Below, piece after piece: positions 33,631 through 44,245 of a DNA stretch of 64,000 nt; position 1 is the stretch's first letter; each line of letters opens with the position of its first letter. Both the position numbers and the translations under genes were made by a program. The DNA is from Isoetes taiwanensis (lineage: Eukaryota > Streptophyta > Lycopodiopsida > Isoetales > Isoetaceae): positions 8,492,413 through 8,556,412 of the forward strand of contig JAJEKV010000003.1 in assembly GCA_021234155.1 (NCBI GenBank). The letters run 5' to 3'. The notes beneath the pieces are model-generated. The model was not told where the DNA came from. It saw nothing but the letters and a program-made list of their open reading frames with translations, and did not search any database.

Positions 33631-34158
33631 TGGTCAACAACCAATGGCTCACAACAAAAGCCCTTTTTTTGTGCCTGTGGTGCATAATGGTCAACAACCA
33701 ATGGCACACAACAAAAGCCCTCTTTTTGTGTGTGTGGTGCATAATGGGCACATGAAGGGCTTGAAAGGCGCATGTAGTGCAGTTTCCCCGCCGGCAACAC
33801 ATTTTTTATCATAACTTTTGATCCAGAGCTCTGTTTCAGATGATTTTTATTGCGTTGGAAAGCTCTCTCCGAGATCTTTTTTATAGTATATGATATGGAT
33901 ATGTTTGGTTAAGTTATCTATGCTAAAACAGCAATTTTTAGGCCGGGTTGGGAACATGAAGGGCTTGAAGGGCGCATGTAGTGCAGTTTCCCCGTCGGCA
34001 ACACATTTCTTATCATAATTTTTGATCCAGAGCTCTGTTTCAGATGATTTTTATTGTGTTGGAAAGCTCTCTCTGAGATCTTTTTGATAGTGTATGATAT
34101 GGATATGTTTGGTTAAGTTACTTATGCTAAAACAGCAATTTTTCGGCCGGGTTTGGTA
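33631..34158 (+). repeat. Tandem duplications of 57 bp and 204 bp
   Basis: A 57-bp unit starting tggtcaacaaccaatgg is doubled at 33631-33744. Directly after it a 204-bp unit starting catgaagggcttga is doubled at 33751-34158 (second unit from 33955). Each 204-bp unit contains gatccagagctctgtttcag and tatgatatggatatgtttgg. Confidence 0.92.
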
Positions 34159-34554
34159 GGCTTTCACATCCTACCAGCTGATTAATACAGGATTGCGCTA
34201 TTGGATATTGTTTTATGGCTCATTCCGAATGAAGCTTGCAAAAAATTACCATGCATTTTTAGATTTTGAGGCAGTTATTAAGCAAATTCCAAGGCTTTTA
34301 GATCCTTGTGCTAACAAGCAGAAAAGTTTCCCACTTTAGTTTCTCACCACAAGAATCCATGGAGGCCAAAGGTTGCTATTAAATTCCAGTTGAAAAATGT
34401 TTGTGTATGGGTGTTGCAAACTTTATGACTTTCAGAATAATGGGATCAATCTGCTCTATCTTTATGGTAACTTTTACTTATGTTCTATTTGTTTTATTGT
34501 GATGAAATTCAAAAGCTACAGGTAATGAAAGCCTCAAATGAATAACACGGGGTG

Positions 34555-34890
34555 ACGTCTCTAAGGCCCCGAAGGGGCCAAAAATTTTTTTTTGCAACAC
34601 AAACCATTAACATCCAACATATAAAAATTAAATCCCCCAACACATAACAACCAACACATAACAACCATTGACATTAACAAGCAACACATAACTACCATTG
34701 ACATTAATTAATACAACCATTGGGTCCAACACATTTAAATTAAAATCCCCCTTAAACCCCCTTTGGTTTGGGTGCATATTCACACGGGGGTGACTCCGGG
34801 CAACGAGAGCTGTTGGATAGGCATATTCACCCCTTATTCCTTAATCTACACCGTACGTAACGTTCCTCGTTTGTGGGGTATGCAAGTACA
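34555..34890 (+). repeat. Dispersed repeat, copy 1 (pair with 37195-37440)
   Basis: Starts with a GC hairpin (aggccccgaaggggcc) and has a 34-36-bp AC-rich tandem motif (cattgacattaa...caacacataac) at about 34650-34715. It ends with a highly conserved stretch from ttgggtgcatattcacac through agagctgttggataggcata to attccttaatctacaccgta. Confidence 0.82.
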
Positions 34891-34910
34891 AAATTTGCTA
34901 TACTATATAA

Positions 34911-37194
34911 CAAGATTCAAAATTTTTAACAAGGCCCTCCTTCTTGCCCTCCCTCTACACCAATTACACGTGTCTATAAATGAAAATGTCCAAGTTTTCT
35001 TTGCGCTCTAATTATAATTATAGTTGACTATGCATTCCATCACAATCTTTCATAAAAACAAAGTCCCATGGAATATAAGTATCCATGTCATCCTTTCATC
35101 CCAAACCATCCCATCCCATTCTATCCTACGCAAGACGTTATATAACCCATTTCCTGCCACCACGACTAATGCCTGACATAGCGGGGCATACCTTTATACA
35201 TTTTGTTGTTAGCTTTGACTAGCAAAATTTAGCTACATTTCTATTTATTCAAGTACAGCAATTTACCAATTATGACTAAATATATAAAATGTACACATTT
35301 GATTGCCTTCCTTCATGTGTACCACTACAGTTGGTAGAAACGCTTGGCATCCTTAGATACATGAGTTCTAAGGTTAAAGGGTTTGAGATTAGAGTCAAAT
35401 TAACTAATGGATGGCATTGATTTATGATCTGGGGTTCAAGGTTAAAGGTTTTAGAGTTTAAGATTTAAGGATTTCAGTTTGAAGTTTATGGTTTAAGGGG
35501 TTTCCTCAGGTATAGGGTTTATGTAGTTTAGGTTTCACATGATATAGTTTTTTACCCAAATGCCTAAACTCCAAACCATAAGTTGCCACAAAATTGACAA
35601 CATAAAAGAGACATTAATGGGTCACATCAACACGCATCAATGTTTTCAGTACAGACAATGTTGGTCAAATGACCATTTTCTTTTCCAAATTCCTCATGAA
35701 CCATTGCACTTGCTAATGAACCATTTGTTTAACAAACCATTTAATCCAATGATGTTCTCTAAGACAACTTTGATAACAAATAGACATGAAACAAATCACT
35801 CTCACACATATCAATGCTTTTACTATGTTCATAAACTTTATTGCTTTTAGAAATTGTTTTTTCGGGTGGTAAAGACATACATGTTTTGTAGAAGATTAGT
35901 TCACAACATGTTTACATTTAAAAACAAGGTTTGTTCTCATCCCTCATGCGGATGTACATTTTCTATTTCCATTTCCATTTCCATTGTCTATAAGGTGGGG
36001 GAGTAAGTCATATCCATAGGAGAAGCGGCTATACATACATACATATAAGTTCCTATTTCTTAACACAAATCATGCAATATGCCTTTCTGCCCATTTCATG
36101 TACAAAGATGATTCTATCTATAAATTCTATTGCAGCTGCAGAATATAATACCCTAAACCCATTCCATACATTCTCGAGAAATGCCCGGCATCGCCGGGCA
36201 CACGTTTCTAGTTGAAGTCTATTTACAATGCTACCCGTCTCGGCATTCTGTATCTTCAGAATAAGAGTTTCAAATGAATGCATAATTCTATTCCATCTTG
36301 TAGGTGCTCCACTAGCAATAATGATATGATGAGATTGAGGTGATGATACAGAGATTATTGTGAATTACATTTGTTTGTGAATTCCATTTTATTGCTTACA
36401 ATCCTACATATAATTGGATAGGAATCTAAGGCAACGCGTATGTGAAATACAACTCCACTTGGCTATTATGGCTTCTACATTTGGCTGTATATATGATTGC
36501 CATAGTAAATTATAAATGATCAGTTAGTTCATTCTTACTGGTTAGTTTTCCAACAAGGGTGGCTTCAACGTAGCATAGTGGAAGAGAAATTGCAGTTATC
36601 TAGCATGCGAAACTACTAGGATATGATGGGTTTAAATCCCCTAAGATAAGATGTGGTAATGATATTACTTCATATATCTTCTGATCTTTAATATTTCGCC
36701 GGGTTCAAATTTCATAACATGTGCTAATATGTTACTTCATATCTCGTTGTTATCTTTATATTTCGACACATTACATGTTCTTATTTGCTATCTTTATATT
36801 TGTTCACAGTGGATCTTCTTCTTTGAATGTAGACATGCAACATGTGCTTAGTAATGATGACCATGATGAACATGCAGTTTATAAGTTCATCATTGTATAA
36901 TGTTAATGGTTTTGCTTGTGTTTTTTCCTATTCCATTGTTGTGTTACTATATTATATGCTGTAAAAAATGCTAGCTATTTATCTTTCGTCCTTTTTGTTA
37001 TCCCATACAATGCTTTAGTTCATCTATGTACCCTTTCGGCTAGTTGTTTTTAGATAGCCTCCTCAAGTTCAATTGTTATACTCGAGCTTCTTAGTAATTA
37101 ATATTTAGGCCCTTAAAGTTTATCTATATTTGTCTTTGTTAACAAAACAAAACAAAACAATAATAACAAAACATTACTATAACACAAACTATTA
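34911..37194. other. AT-rich intergenic stretch with possible tRNA-derived remnants
   Basis: No gene recognised. Microsatellites occur at 35966-35985 (TTTCCA units) and 36033-36046 (ATAC units). Two segments resemble decayed tRNA-derived sequence: 35330-35395 (gttggtagaaacgcttgg with a later gggtttgag) and 36567-36650 (tagcatagtggaagag with a later gggtttaaatcccc). A 76-codon minus-strand frame at 36053-36283 has no recognisable motif. Confidence 0.4.
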
Positions 37195-37440
37195 CATCCA
37201 GCACCCCCCGTCAGATGTAACGTTGTTTGTTTTTTGCCCCAAAGGGGCAAAAAAAAATTTTAGCCTATAACAAAAACCATTACATTACACGCCTTAAAAT
37301 TAAATTCCCCCTTAAACCCCCTTTTGTTTGGGTGCATATTCACATGGGGGGTGACTCCGGGTAACGAGAGCTGTTGGATAGGCATATTCACCCCTTATTC
37401 CTTAATCTACACCGTACACAAAATTCCTCATTTGTGGGGT
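37195..37440 (+). repeat. Dispersed repeat, copy 2
   Basis: Carries the same layout as 34555-34890: a ttgccccaaaggggcaa hairpin, an AC/AT-rich middle, then the conserved stretch with gagagctgttggataggc and ccttaatctacaccgta. The A copy continues into this repeat just where A' leaves the window. Confidence 0.82.
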
Positions 37441-38234
37441 AATGTAATGGTTTTTGTTATAGGCAGAGGGTTTTGTCATGATATTAGGCAAAAGGTTTTA
37501 TTGTGACATGTACTAAACTATTACTGTGTTTTTTTCCGTGGACGTTAAAAAAACTATTCTATTCTATTCTATTCTATTTCCTATATTGTACTTCGTTTTC
37601 TCCAGCACCGGTGGTGAATATGCATTCATATTTAGCTGTCTTTTTGCAAGGGCAATTGTATGGCCATCTGTGATTTATACCTTCCTAATTTCTGCTACAT
37701 CTCTGTTTCAGTAGCTATGCACTGGCATGCGCAGTATGTTCAGTCTTCTACATCATATCATGGTTACTTTTCTGCATTATATCATGGTACTTTCTGTGCT
37801 GCCCTTGCTTTTTTGCATTATATCATGTTATTTTCTGTTTTGGGCTTGCTGGTTACATTTGGAAGATATGATGCTTGAAGTTGCGGATCATAAGTCCAGG
37901 AAACTCACTGTATCTGTTCATTTCTGATATACATCAATATCTTATGCCTTTCATAGAATTATGTTTATGTTTGGCCTAGGTTTCTCCAGTGATTTTGCAG
38001 GTCGTGCTAGCTACAAAAAACATCTTAGGTTCCTAAGCATTTGGGGCAGGTGAATTTTTAAGCTTTTGATCTTCCATAAATTGAAGAGCAAAAGAGCATA
38101 TATGCACCATTGAGTTGGAGCATGTAAACATGTCCTATTCGGCAGCAATGATGGAAAGGCTTGAGTTGATAAGACCTTCCTATTCGGCAGCAATGATGGA
38201 AAGGCTTTAGTTGATAAGACCTTGATTTGTTCTA

Positions 38235-38572
38235 CCCTATCAAATGGGATTGTCTTACTATGATGATGCTAAAAGGATGCTATGATTTGCATTCTTTCTA
38301 TTATCATGTTCATCTCCTTTCTTTTGTAGTTGCAATCTGTTATTTCTTACATTCTCTGTCTAAGAACGACATTTGTTTTGCAAAATGCAGGGACCGAACA
38401 TGCTATTGGATGACTACCCTATCAAATGGGATTGCCGTCCTATGATGATGCTAAAAGGACGCTATGGTTTGCATTCTTTCTTTTGTCATGTTCATCTCCT
38501 TTCTTTTGTAGTTGCAATCTGTTATTTCCTACATTCCCTGTCTAAGAACGACATTTGTTTTGCAAAATGCAG
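38235..38572 (+). repeat. 183-bp tandem duplication spanning an intron/exon junction
   Basis: Units start accctatcaaatgggattg at 38235 and 38418. Each contains a pyrimidine-rich stretch and the apparent splice acceptor tttgcaaaatgcag|gga followed by the first codons of a kinesin exon. The second exon start lies at about 38573. Confidence 0.88.
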
Positions 38573-38720
38573 GGACCAAACATGCTATTGGATGACTCCG
38601 AATCTAAGGGCATTTTGACAAGAGTTGTGCAGTCAATCTTCGAGCTCATACATTCTGCTAATCCAAGTATCGAGTTTATAAATGTTGCCATTTTTTCCTT
38701 CAACAATTGTGAAATTCGTT
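38573..38720 (+). pseudogene. Kinesin motor-domain exon fragment
   Basis: After the acceptor tttgcaaaatgcag the frame reads GPNMLLDDSESKGILTRVVQ then SIFELIHSANPSIEF. In kinesin motor domains the segment after the P-loop helix, with GP..(L)..D....GI(L/I)PR.V..IF..I, has this form. The residues after SIEF no longer match. No P-loop, switch I or switch II exons are seen nearby. The exon start also occurs once more upstream, in the tandem duplication at 38235-38572. It is therefore a broken piece of a kinesin-like gene, not an expressed gene by this evidence. Confidence 0.7.
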
Positions 38721-39367
38721 GCCTTCCTATCTGGGTTTCTTGGATGTCTAGAAATGTTCTAAACCAAACCAAGAGAGATTCATTGCCTTCCTATCTGGGA
38801 TGCATTGCTTGGATGCCTAGAAATGTCTGGAACCAAACTTGAGAGAGACACATGTAGGCTCTATATTGTGATTTTACAAAGTACACATATTTGATGCTAG
38901 ATATTTATGCTTTGCATTCAAATATTCAAGATGCAGAGTGATGATGATGTTGTAATCATCCATGGTTTATTTGCATGCTAGGTACTCTCAAAGTACACAT
39001 CTTTGATGCTAGATATTTATGCTTTGCATTCAAATATTCAAGATGCAGAGTGATGATGATGTTGTAATCATCCATGGTTTGTTTGCATGCTAGGTACTCT
39101 CCCATCTGCTACAGGCTTACTCAGAGTGTATCAATATTTGTCATAATCATTTTATTAGTCAGGCATAGTGCTTTTAAGGATCAACGTTTTCATTCTAACT
39201 TCCTATCTAACTTCTGCAGGCCTAAACCTTTGGACTGATATAGCTTGCAAAAAGAATCTTAATGCATTTACGTGGTGTCTATCTTGCAAGAATGGATGTG
39301 ACTGATATAGCTTGCAAAAAGAATCTTAATGCATTTACGTGATGTCTATCTTGCAAGGATGGATGTG
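38719..39367 (+). repeat. Three consecutive two-copy tandem duplications (64, 112, 67 bp)
   Basis: ttgccttcctatctggg repeats at about 38719 and 38783 (64 bp). gtacacat.tttgatgctag repeats at 38881 and 38993 (112 bp). actgatatagcttgcaaaaa repeats at 39234 and 39301 (67 bp). All are near-identical head-to-tail pairs. Confidence 0.9.
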
Positions 39368-39994
39368 TTCTAGCAGGCTTGATTAAAATTGTGGTTTCTT
39401 CTGTATGCATGCTCTTTGAGATATATTGTGATTTGATGCAGGCTTAGGATCTTATCTTTGTCAGTATCCCTTTTCAAGAAGGATATGTTGTTGAATGGGT
39501 GTGTGTTATATTTAATTGCAACAGCTTGAAGAAGTTGACAATGGACCAGATGGAAAGCTTGGTCTTTATTCACTAGGAGTAAAGGGGATATTCTTTATTG
39601 CTTTGTCAAAGGCCAATTTTAGTTTAATTGATCCAGCATGTTGTATGTCCCTTTCGTCTGGTGCAAGCTTAAAGCTTACTATCTCATTTGGCTGGCATGG
39701 TCCATTTATCTAATCGTGATGTACACTTTTCCTTTGTTTTTTGGCTTTAGGATGAGGGATTCTGACAGGAATATGGAAGAACTAGTACTTCATTTACTCT
39801 GGATTGTACACATTCGGCAACTTGCACAAGGGAACGATCCAGATAAGTTTATAGGATTTGAAAATTATAATTGTTATTGTACAGAGGTTCTTATGAACTT
39901 GAACGAATACGAATTGTACATGTATTTGATTCATTCCTTTTATTGCTATCATAGACTCTACGTCTCTTGTTCATATGTCTAATATTATATGACA
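39368..39994. other. No recognisable gene
   Basis: Two plus-strand frames (39516-39713 and 39638-39982) overlap but show no family motif. The second ends near the target-site duplication of the gag-only retrotransposon. Confidence 0.4.
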
Positions 39995-39999
39995 ATATG

Positions 40000-40698
40000 T
40001 GATATGGTGGTGCTTGAGGGAGTGGGTCAGGTGCATCACAACCGGTCTTAATATTTCTACAAAGTTAGTAAATAGGAATCATTGAAGTCATTTAAAGTTA
40101 TTAGAACCATTGGTAGAGTAGTTATTTAAAGATATAAGAACCATTGAACTTAAAGATATAAGAACCATGGCTGATAACGGGTCGCGGACCCAAACAGCCG
40201 AAATTGTGTCGAAACTGAATCAGAGCCAAAACGGCTTCCGGATCTTGAAAAAAAGGCCGATTTGTTGCCGTTAAAGGTTGAATTCCAGTTAATCTTAGTT
40301 GATCCTTTGTTATTATCGATTATCTACCTTTTAAAAGATATTTTGAGTAGAAAAGGGAAGTTCCGGAATTAGGTTGTTTCCTTTATAAATTCTATTGTAG
40401 AGATCCGGTTGTAGGTTTGGGAGAAATCTTCTGCCCTGTCTCAGTCTGTAATGCTATAGAGAGTTTACGGTTGGACTTGAGCAAAGTCTTCTGGTCTTGC
40501 TTGCAGTCTTAGTCAGTTGGATCTGTTCTCTGAGATTGAATATTGGATGCGGTTGTGTGAAGGCAAGATAACGATTTCTTGTTGAGCCTGGACCCGGTTG
40601 GGTGGAGAGCATAGCCGTGAAGGCTGGAATTTGAACTTATTAGTGTTTTTCATATTCTCTGGTCATTGTTTTGTAGCTAAAATTCTGCCTTTGTATCA
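40000..40698 (+). mobile_element. 5' LTR of the gag-only element
   Basis: Begins TGATATGGTGGTGC and ends GCCTTTGTATCA. It is colinear with 42383-43088. The main difference is a segment near 40148-40168, where this copy repeats gatataagaacc and the 3' copy has aactaaaatatttgtgg; otherwise the differences are scattered single bases. The terminal bases are TG...CA. Confidence 0.93.
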
Positions 40699-40701
40699 GT
40701 T

Positions 40702-40714
40702 TGGTATCAGAGCC
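40702..40714 (+). other. Primer-binding site, tRNA-iMet type
   Basis: TGGTATCAGAGCC lies three bases after the 5' LTR end at 40698. Confidence 0.92.
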
Positions 40715-40739
40715 TCTTGATCCTGAAAACCTCTGAACA

Positions 40740-41938
40740 ATGTCTACTAATCGCTTCGGCGTACCTAATCATCAATACACCCAGGCTATGAGCAATGCCA
40801 GCTACATAGCAGATCAAATGGCCATCCCTCCTTCTATCAATCCTGTAGAGCGTCAAAAACAACTGGAATACTTGTGTCTGGCTTATAAATTTATACCTGA
40901 GCCTTTCGTGCAAACAAATGCACAACCTAATTCATCCAGTTTGCCTCCAGAACCTCTTGTAAATGGCTAGAGAAAGTTGCAGGAATGCCTACCTTCTCTG
41001 GTGAAAAGAGAAACCCGTCTACTGTCTTTGGATTTCTTTCTACATGGAAAAGCTATTTTGAGCTGGTAAAAGCTACTGAAAAGCAGAAGCTGCAGGCTAT
41101 GGACAAATATTTGACAGATATGGCAAGAACCTGGTGGCAAGGAAGAAAAAGAATGGATCCAAAGATCTTGACATGGAAGAGCTTCAAAGAAGCTTTTGAA
41201 GGTTACAATCTGGCAGCTAATTACCATAATGATGTCAAGCGAGAATGGGATTTATTCAAGCAAGGCGATAATGAATCAGTTTATCAGTACACGTCTAAAT
41301 TCCAGTATCTGTCCACTCAAATGGATGGGTTAAGTGAAAAAGAATTGCTACGCAAATATATAGCTGGACTCAAAAATTCCTTGTATGCAGAATTATGTTT
41401 TATAGATCCTCAGACCTTGGAAGAAGCAACAAAGAAAGCCATAGCTGCGGAAAGGAAGTTAAATCCTGATTTCATAAATTGTAGTATATGGGATGGATAT
41501 CCTGAGGACAAAAGCAATGATAAGACAAGCAATGAAAAAGTAAATAATAGCAAGAGTTCTGATAAGGGAAATAAAAGATTTAGAGCAAGCACGGGCGATA
41601 ACCAAGATCAAGCTCAGAAAACAAAGTGGGATAATCAATCTGACAGGTCTTCATTTAAGAAAAGTGGGTGTTATTATTGCGGAGGACCACATCTTAAGGT
41701 AGACTGCCCGAAGTTAAACGCAAAAAAAGGTCCGAACGATCGGGGCTATCGGGAGGAACGTGGGAATCGAATCGAGCCGAAAGATAGATCAAATCCTCGT
41801 TCTAGTGGACCTTCGGCTCAAATGACTCAGGTGGAAGAGCAACCGGCCGAGTCAAGTGCTAGGACGAATAAACAAGTAACTTTTGCCGACGAAGTGCAAA
41901 AGGAAAGGGGGAAACTGCAAATTGCCTATTTGAAATAG
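40740..41938 (+). CDS. gag: Retrotransposon Gag with CCHC zinc knuckle, one frameshift
   Basis: The first Met is at 40740, 26 bases after the primer site, and opens a 76-codon frame (MSTNRFGVPNHQYTQAMSNA...). This stops at a TAG at 40968. The +2 frame overlaps it and reads KWLEKVAGMPTFSGEKRN from about 40961 through to the stop at 41938, so one indel near 40930-40960 probably split an original Gag of about 400 residues. The 317-codon part holds the gag domain (ARTWWQGRKRMDPKILTWKS and EYTSKFQ-like text), an acidic and Lys-rich linker, and the knuckle CYYCGGPHLKVDCPKL (CX2CX4HX4C, near residue 230). Gag would package RNA into particles. The frame is intact enough to suggest recent activity, or the shift could be a sequence error. 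Confidence 0.88.
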
Positions 41939-42130
41939 GTTGGTAAGTGATAACTCCATGAAGGAGGATAGGGTTAAATTTTAAGTTTAAGAAACAACAA
42001 CTATTTCTGCAGCATAGATGTTGGTCTCATTGTTTACTATTTAAGTATATAAAGAAAACTTTTTGGCCTTAAAGGCTGGATCAAATTTTTAGCCTAAAGG
42101 GCTGGACTTGAATATTTTTTATTGTGGACT

Positions 42131-42325
42131 CAATCAGGGTTGCAGCCATGGATTTGGCTGTGGTATATATTTCTAGTTGAGAAATCAACTAGGGTTGCAG
42201 TCATGGATTTGGCTGTGGTATATATTTCTAGTTGAGAAATCAACTAGGGTTGCAGTCATGGATTTGACTGTGGTATATCTAGTTGAGTATTCAACTAGGG
42301 TTGCAACCAAGGATTTGGTTGTGGT
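42131..42325 (+). repeat. Four ~55-bp tandem repeats inside the gag-only element
   Basis: Units begin at 42131, 42186, 42241 and 42292 with caactagggttgca.(t/c)catgg, and each contains gatttggctgtggtatat and ctagttgag. The pairs CAACTAG / CTAGTTG make each junction a short inverted repeat. They lie between gag and the polypurine tract. Confidence 0.92.
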
Positions 42326-42365
42326 AAAATTTGCCATATAATTCCTTGATCGAGGACGATCAATC

Positions 42366-42382
42366 CCGGGAAGGGAAGGAAT
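42366..42382 (+). other. Polypurine tract
   Basis: GGGAAGGGAAGGAATT immediately before the TGATATGG of the 3' LTR, where plus-strand DNA synthesis would be primed. Confidence 0.85.
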
Positions 42383-43088
42383 TGATATGGTGGTGCTCGG
42401 GGGAGTGGTTCAGGCGCATCACAACCGATCTTAATATTTCTACAAAGTTAGTAAATAGGAATCATTGAAGTCATTTAAAGTTATTAGAACCATTGGTAGA
42501 GTAGTTATTTAAAGATATAAGAACCATTGAACTTAAAAAACTAAAATATTTGTGGCATGGCTGATAACGGGTCGCAGACCCAAACAGCCGAAATTGTGGC
42601 AAAACTGAATCAGAGCCAAAACGGCTCCCGGATCTTGAAAAAAAGGCCAATTTGCTGCCGTTAAAGGTTGAATTCCAGTTAATCTTAGTTGATCCTTTGT
42701 TATTATCTATTATCTACCTTTTAAAAGATATTTTGAGTAGAAAAGAGAAGTTCCGGAATTAGGCTGTTTCCTCTATAAATTCTATTGTAGAGATCCGGTT
42801 GTAGGTTTGGGAGAAATCTTCTGCCCTGTCTCAGTCTGTAACGCTATAGAGAGTTTACGGTTGAACTTGAGCAAAGTCTTCTGGTCTTGCTCGCAGTCTT
42901 AGTCAGTTGGATCTGTTCTTTGAGATTGAATATTGGATGCGGTTGTGTGAAGGCAAGATAACGATATCTTGCTGAGCCTGGACCCCGTTGGGTGGAGAGC
43001 ATAGCCGTGAAGGCTGGAATTTGAACTTATTAGTGTTTTTCATATTCTCTGGTCATTGTTTTGTAGCTAAAATTCTGCCTTTGTATCA
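42383..43088 (+). mobile_element. 3' LTR of the gag-only element
   Basis: Begins TGATATGGTGGTGC, ends GCCTTTGTATCA, and is followed by the target-site duplication ATATG. Colinear with 40000-40698. Confidence 0.93.
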
Positions 43089-43120
43089 ATATGACATCCA
43101 CTTTATGCTAAAATATGATG

Positions 43121-44245
43121 CCTTTATTCCTGCAAGAAAGGGCTCTTAATGTACATTTCCTTTTTATGCTTTTAATCTCTAAATTTTGTTTTAGATTTTA
43201 AACTTAACTACACCTTTGAAAATTCTGTTGCACAAGAAAAGGAGCTTGGGGCTCCTTAATGAAAAGAAGCTTGGGCTCCTTAACTCAATTTAGTAGACCT
43301 ATGTTCAACATGCCCATGTTCTTTAAAGACTAGATGGCGAGGTATTGCGATGTTCTGGTACAGGCCAATGTATTGATTGTGTTCCCATTGCATGTTATAA
43401 CTTGCAGTTATAAGAGGCTTAGATGTATGGTGGAGTTTGCAGAGCTAAATGGGTTTGTTTCCTGCAGCATATATCATCACTGAATTGTAAGTTAAAATTC
43501 CTTTAATTGCAATTGAAATTATGATGTGGTCTTTACCAACACGGACCTATGGTATGTGTAATGTGTGCTTTTTTAGTTCATTTTGTTAGATCAGAATCAG
43601 TTGTATAAGAATCTGAAAATAGGTCTATTCCTTACTGTGAATATGAGGTTGTGGCTTCTCCGATAGATACGTTTTTCGTCTGCGAATTCTTTAATGAGTC
43701 TTCTAAGCTATGCAAGCTTGCATCATAACCTTCGCTTATTGTAGAATGTGCACTATGCATTATACTATAAACAACTGAGATTCTACTTTGTAACTAAAAT
43801 ACAGTGTATTAAGACGTACGCCTCTTAGGTGTTTATTATGACTATCTAATCTGCAAAAACAAGAATCATGACCAAGTAAAGAACCACTGTCAATGTTGAA
43901 TAATCCATCTCTCACACGGATCGCAAGCTGGATGGCTTCCTCTACTCTAATCTATTGTTTCATTAAGGTAGGTCTTCAAAACTTTTATGTACACCTTTAT
44001 GCCTATGCTTGATATTAGTTAAAGTAGGGCTATTAGAGGCTGCCTTGCAGATTTCTGTAGTCTCAAGAAACCTAATTTTCATTCATTTGCCAACAACGTC
44101 ATACCGTTTACATTCTTCATCAGGCCAGATGTGGTTGATGGACAACGGGCCGGGGGAGCCCTCATTATGCTCTCTGTTGTGGCCGCATACAACAAAAACT
44201 GTGGCCAACCAGGTCTGTCTTAAGTTTCTGCTTCATAAGCTTGAC
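43121..44245 (+). repeat. Duplicated block B (pair with 48302-49407)
   Basis: From cctttattcc through aagaaagggctcttaatgta, agactagatggcgaggtatt, aacttcgcttattg-like text and aggctgccttgcagattt to ttcataagcttgac, this segment recurs about 5.18 kb downstream in the same orientation. No gene is recognisable. Inside B, gcttggggctccttaa and gcttgggctccttaac form a short direct repeat. The difference from B' again clusters at CTG/CAG triplets. Confidence 0.92.

Larger units (their letters stand above)
21419..34740 (+). repeat. Duplicated block A (~13.3 kb)
   Basis: The whole stretch is repeated in the same orientation at 50749-64000, where the window ends before the homology does. The offset falls gradually from about 29,330 to about 29,260, because A' has more small deletions. 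Order and content match throughout: LRR remnant, hairpins, minisatellite, SINE-like sequence, 148-bp repeats, helicase remnant and the 57- and 204-bp tandem pairs. A usually has the more intact reading in the debris of known genes. Confidence 0.95.
39995..43093 (+). mobile_element. Complete non-autonomous LTR retrotransposon, gag only (TR-GAG type)
   Basis: The 3089-bp element (40000-43088) is flanked by the 5-bp target-site duplication ATATG (39995-39999 and 43089-43093). It has two LTRs of about 700 bp beginning TGATATGG and ending TTTGTATCA, a tRNA-iMet primer-binding site three bases inside the 5' LTR, one gag coding region, a four-unit 55-bp tandem repeat and a polypurine tract directly before the 3' LTR. 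Protease, RT, RNase H and integrase are absent and there is no room for them. Such gag-only elements have been described in plants as TR-GAG. It must borrow pol functions from a partner to move. Confidence 0.93.

Noticed and set aside
33605-33814. Frame with repeated NGQQPMAHNKSP text
   Set aside because: Produced by the 57-bp tandem duplication; no homology known and no context for a gene.
35380-35540. ggtttaagg/agggtttat-rich stretch as interstitial telomere
   Set aside because: No run of exact TTTAGGG units; the words are irregular and mixed.
36567-36650. Possible tRNA gene
   Set aside because: Box-like words are present but the cloverleaf stems do not pair; at most a decayed tRNA-derived repeat.
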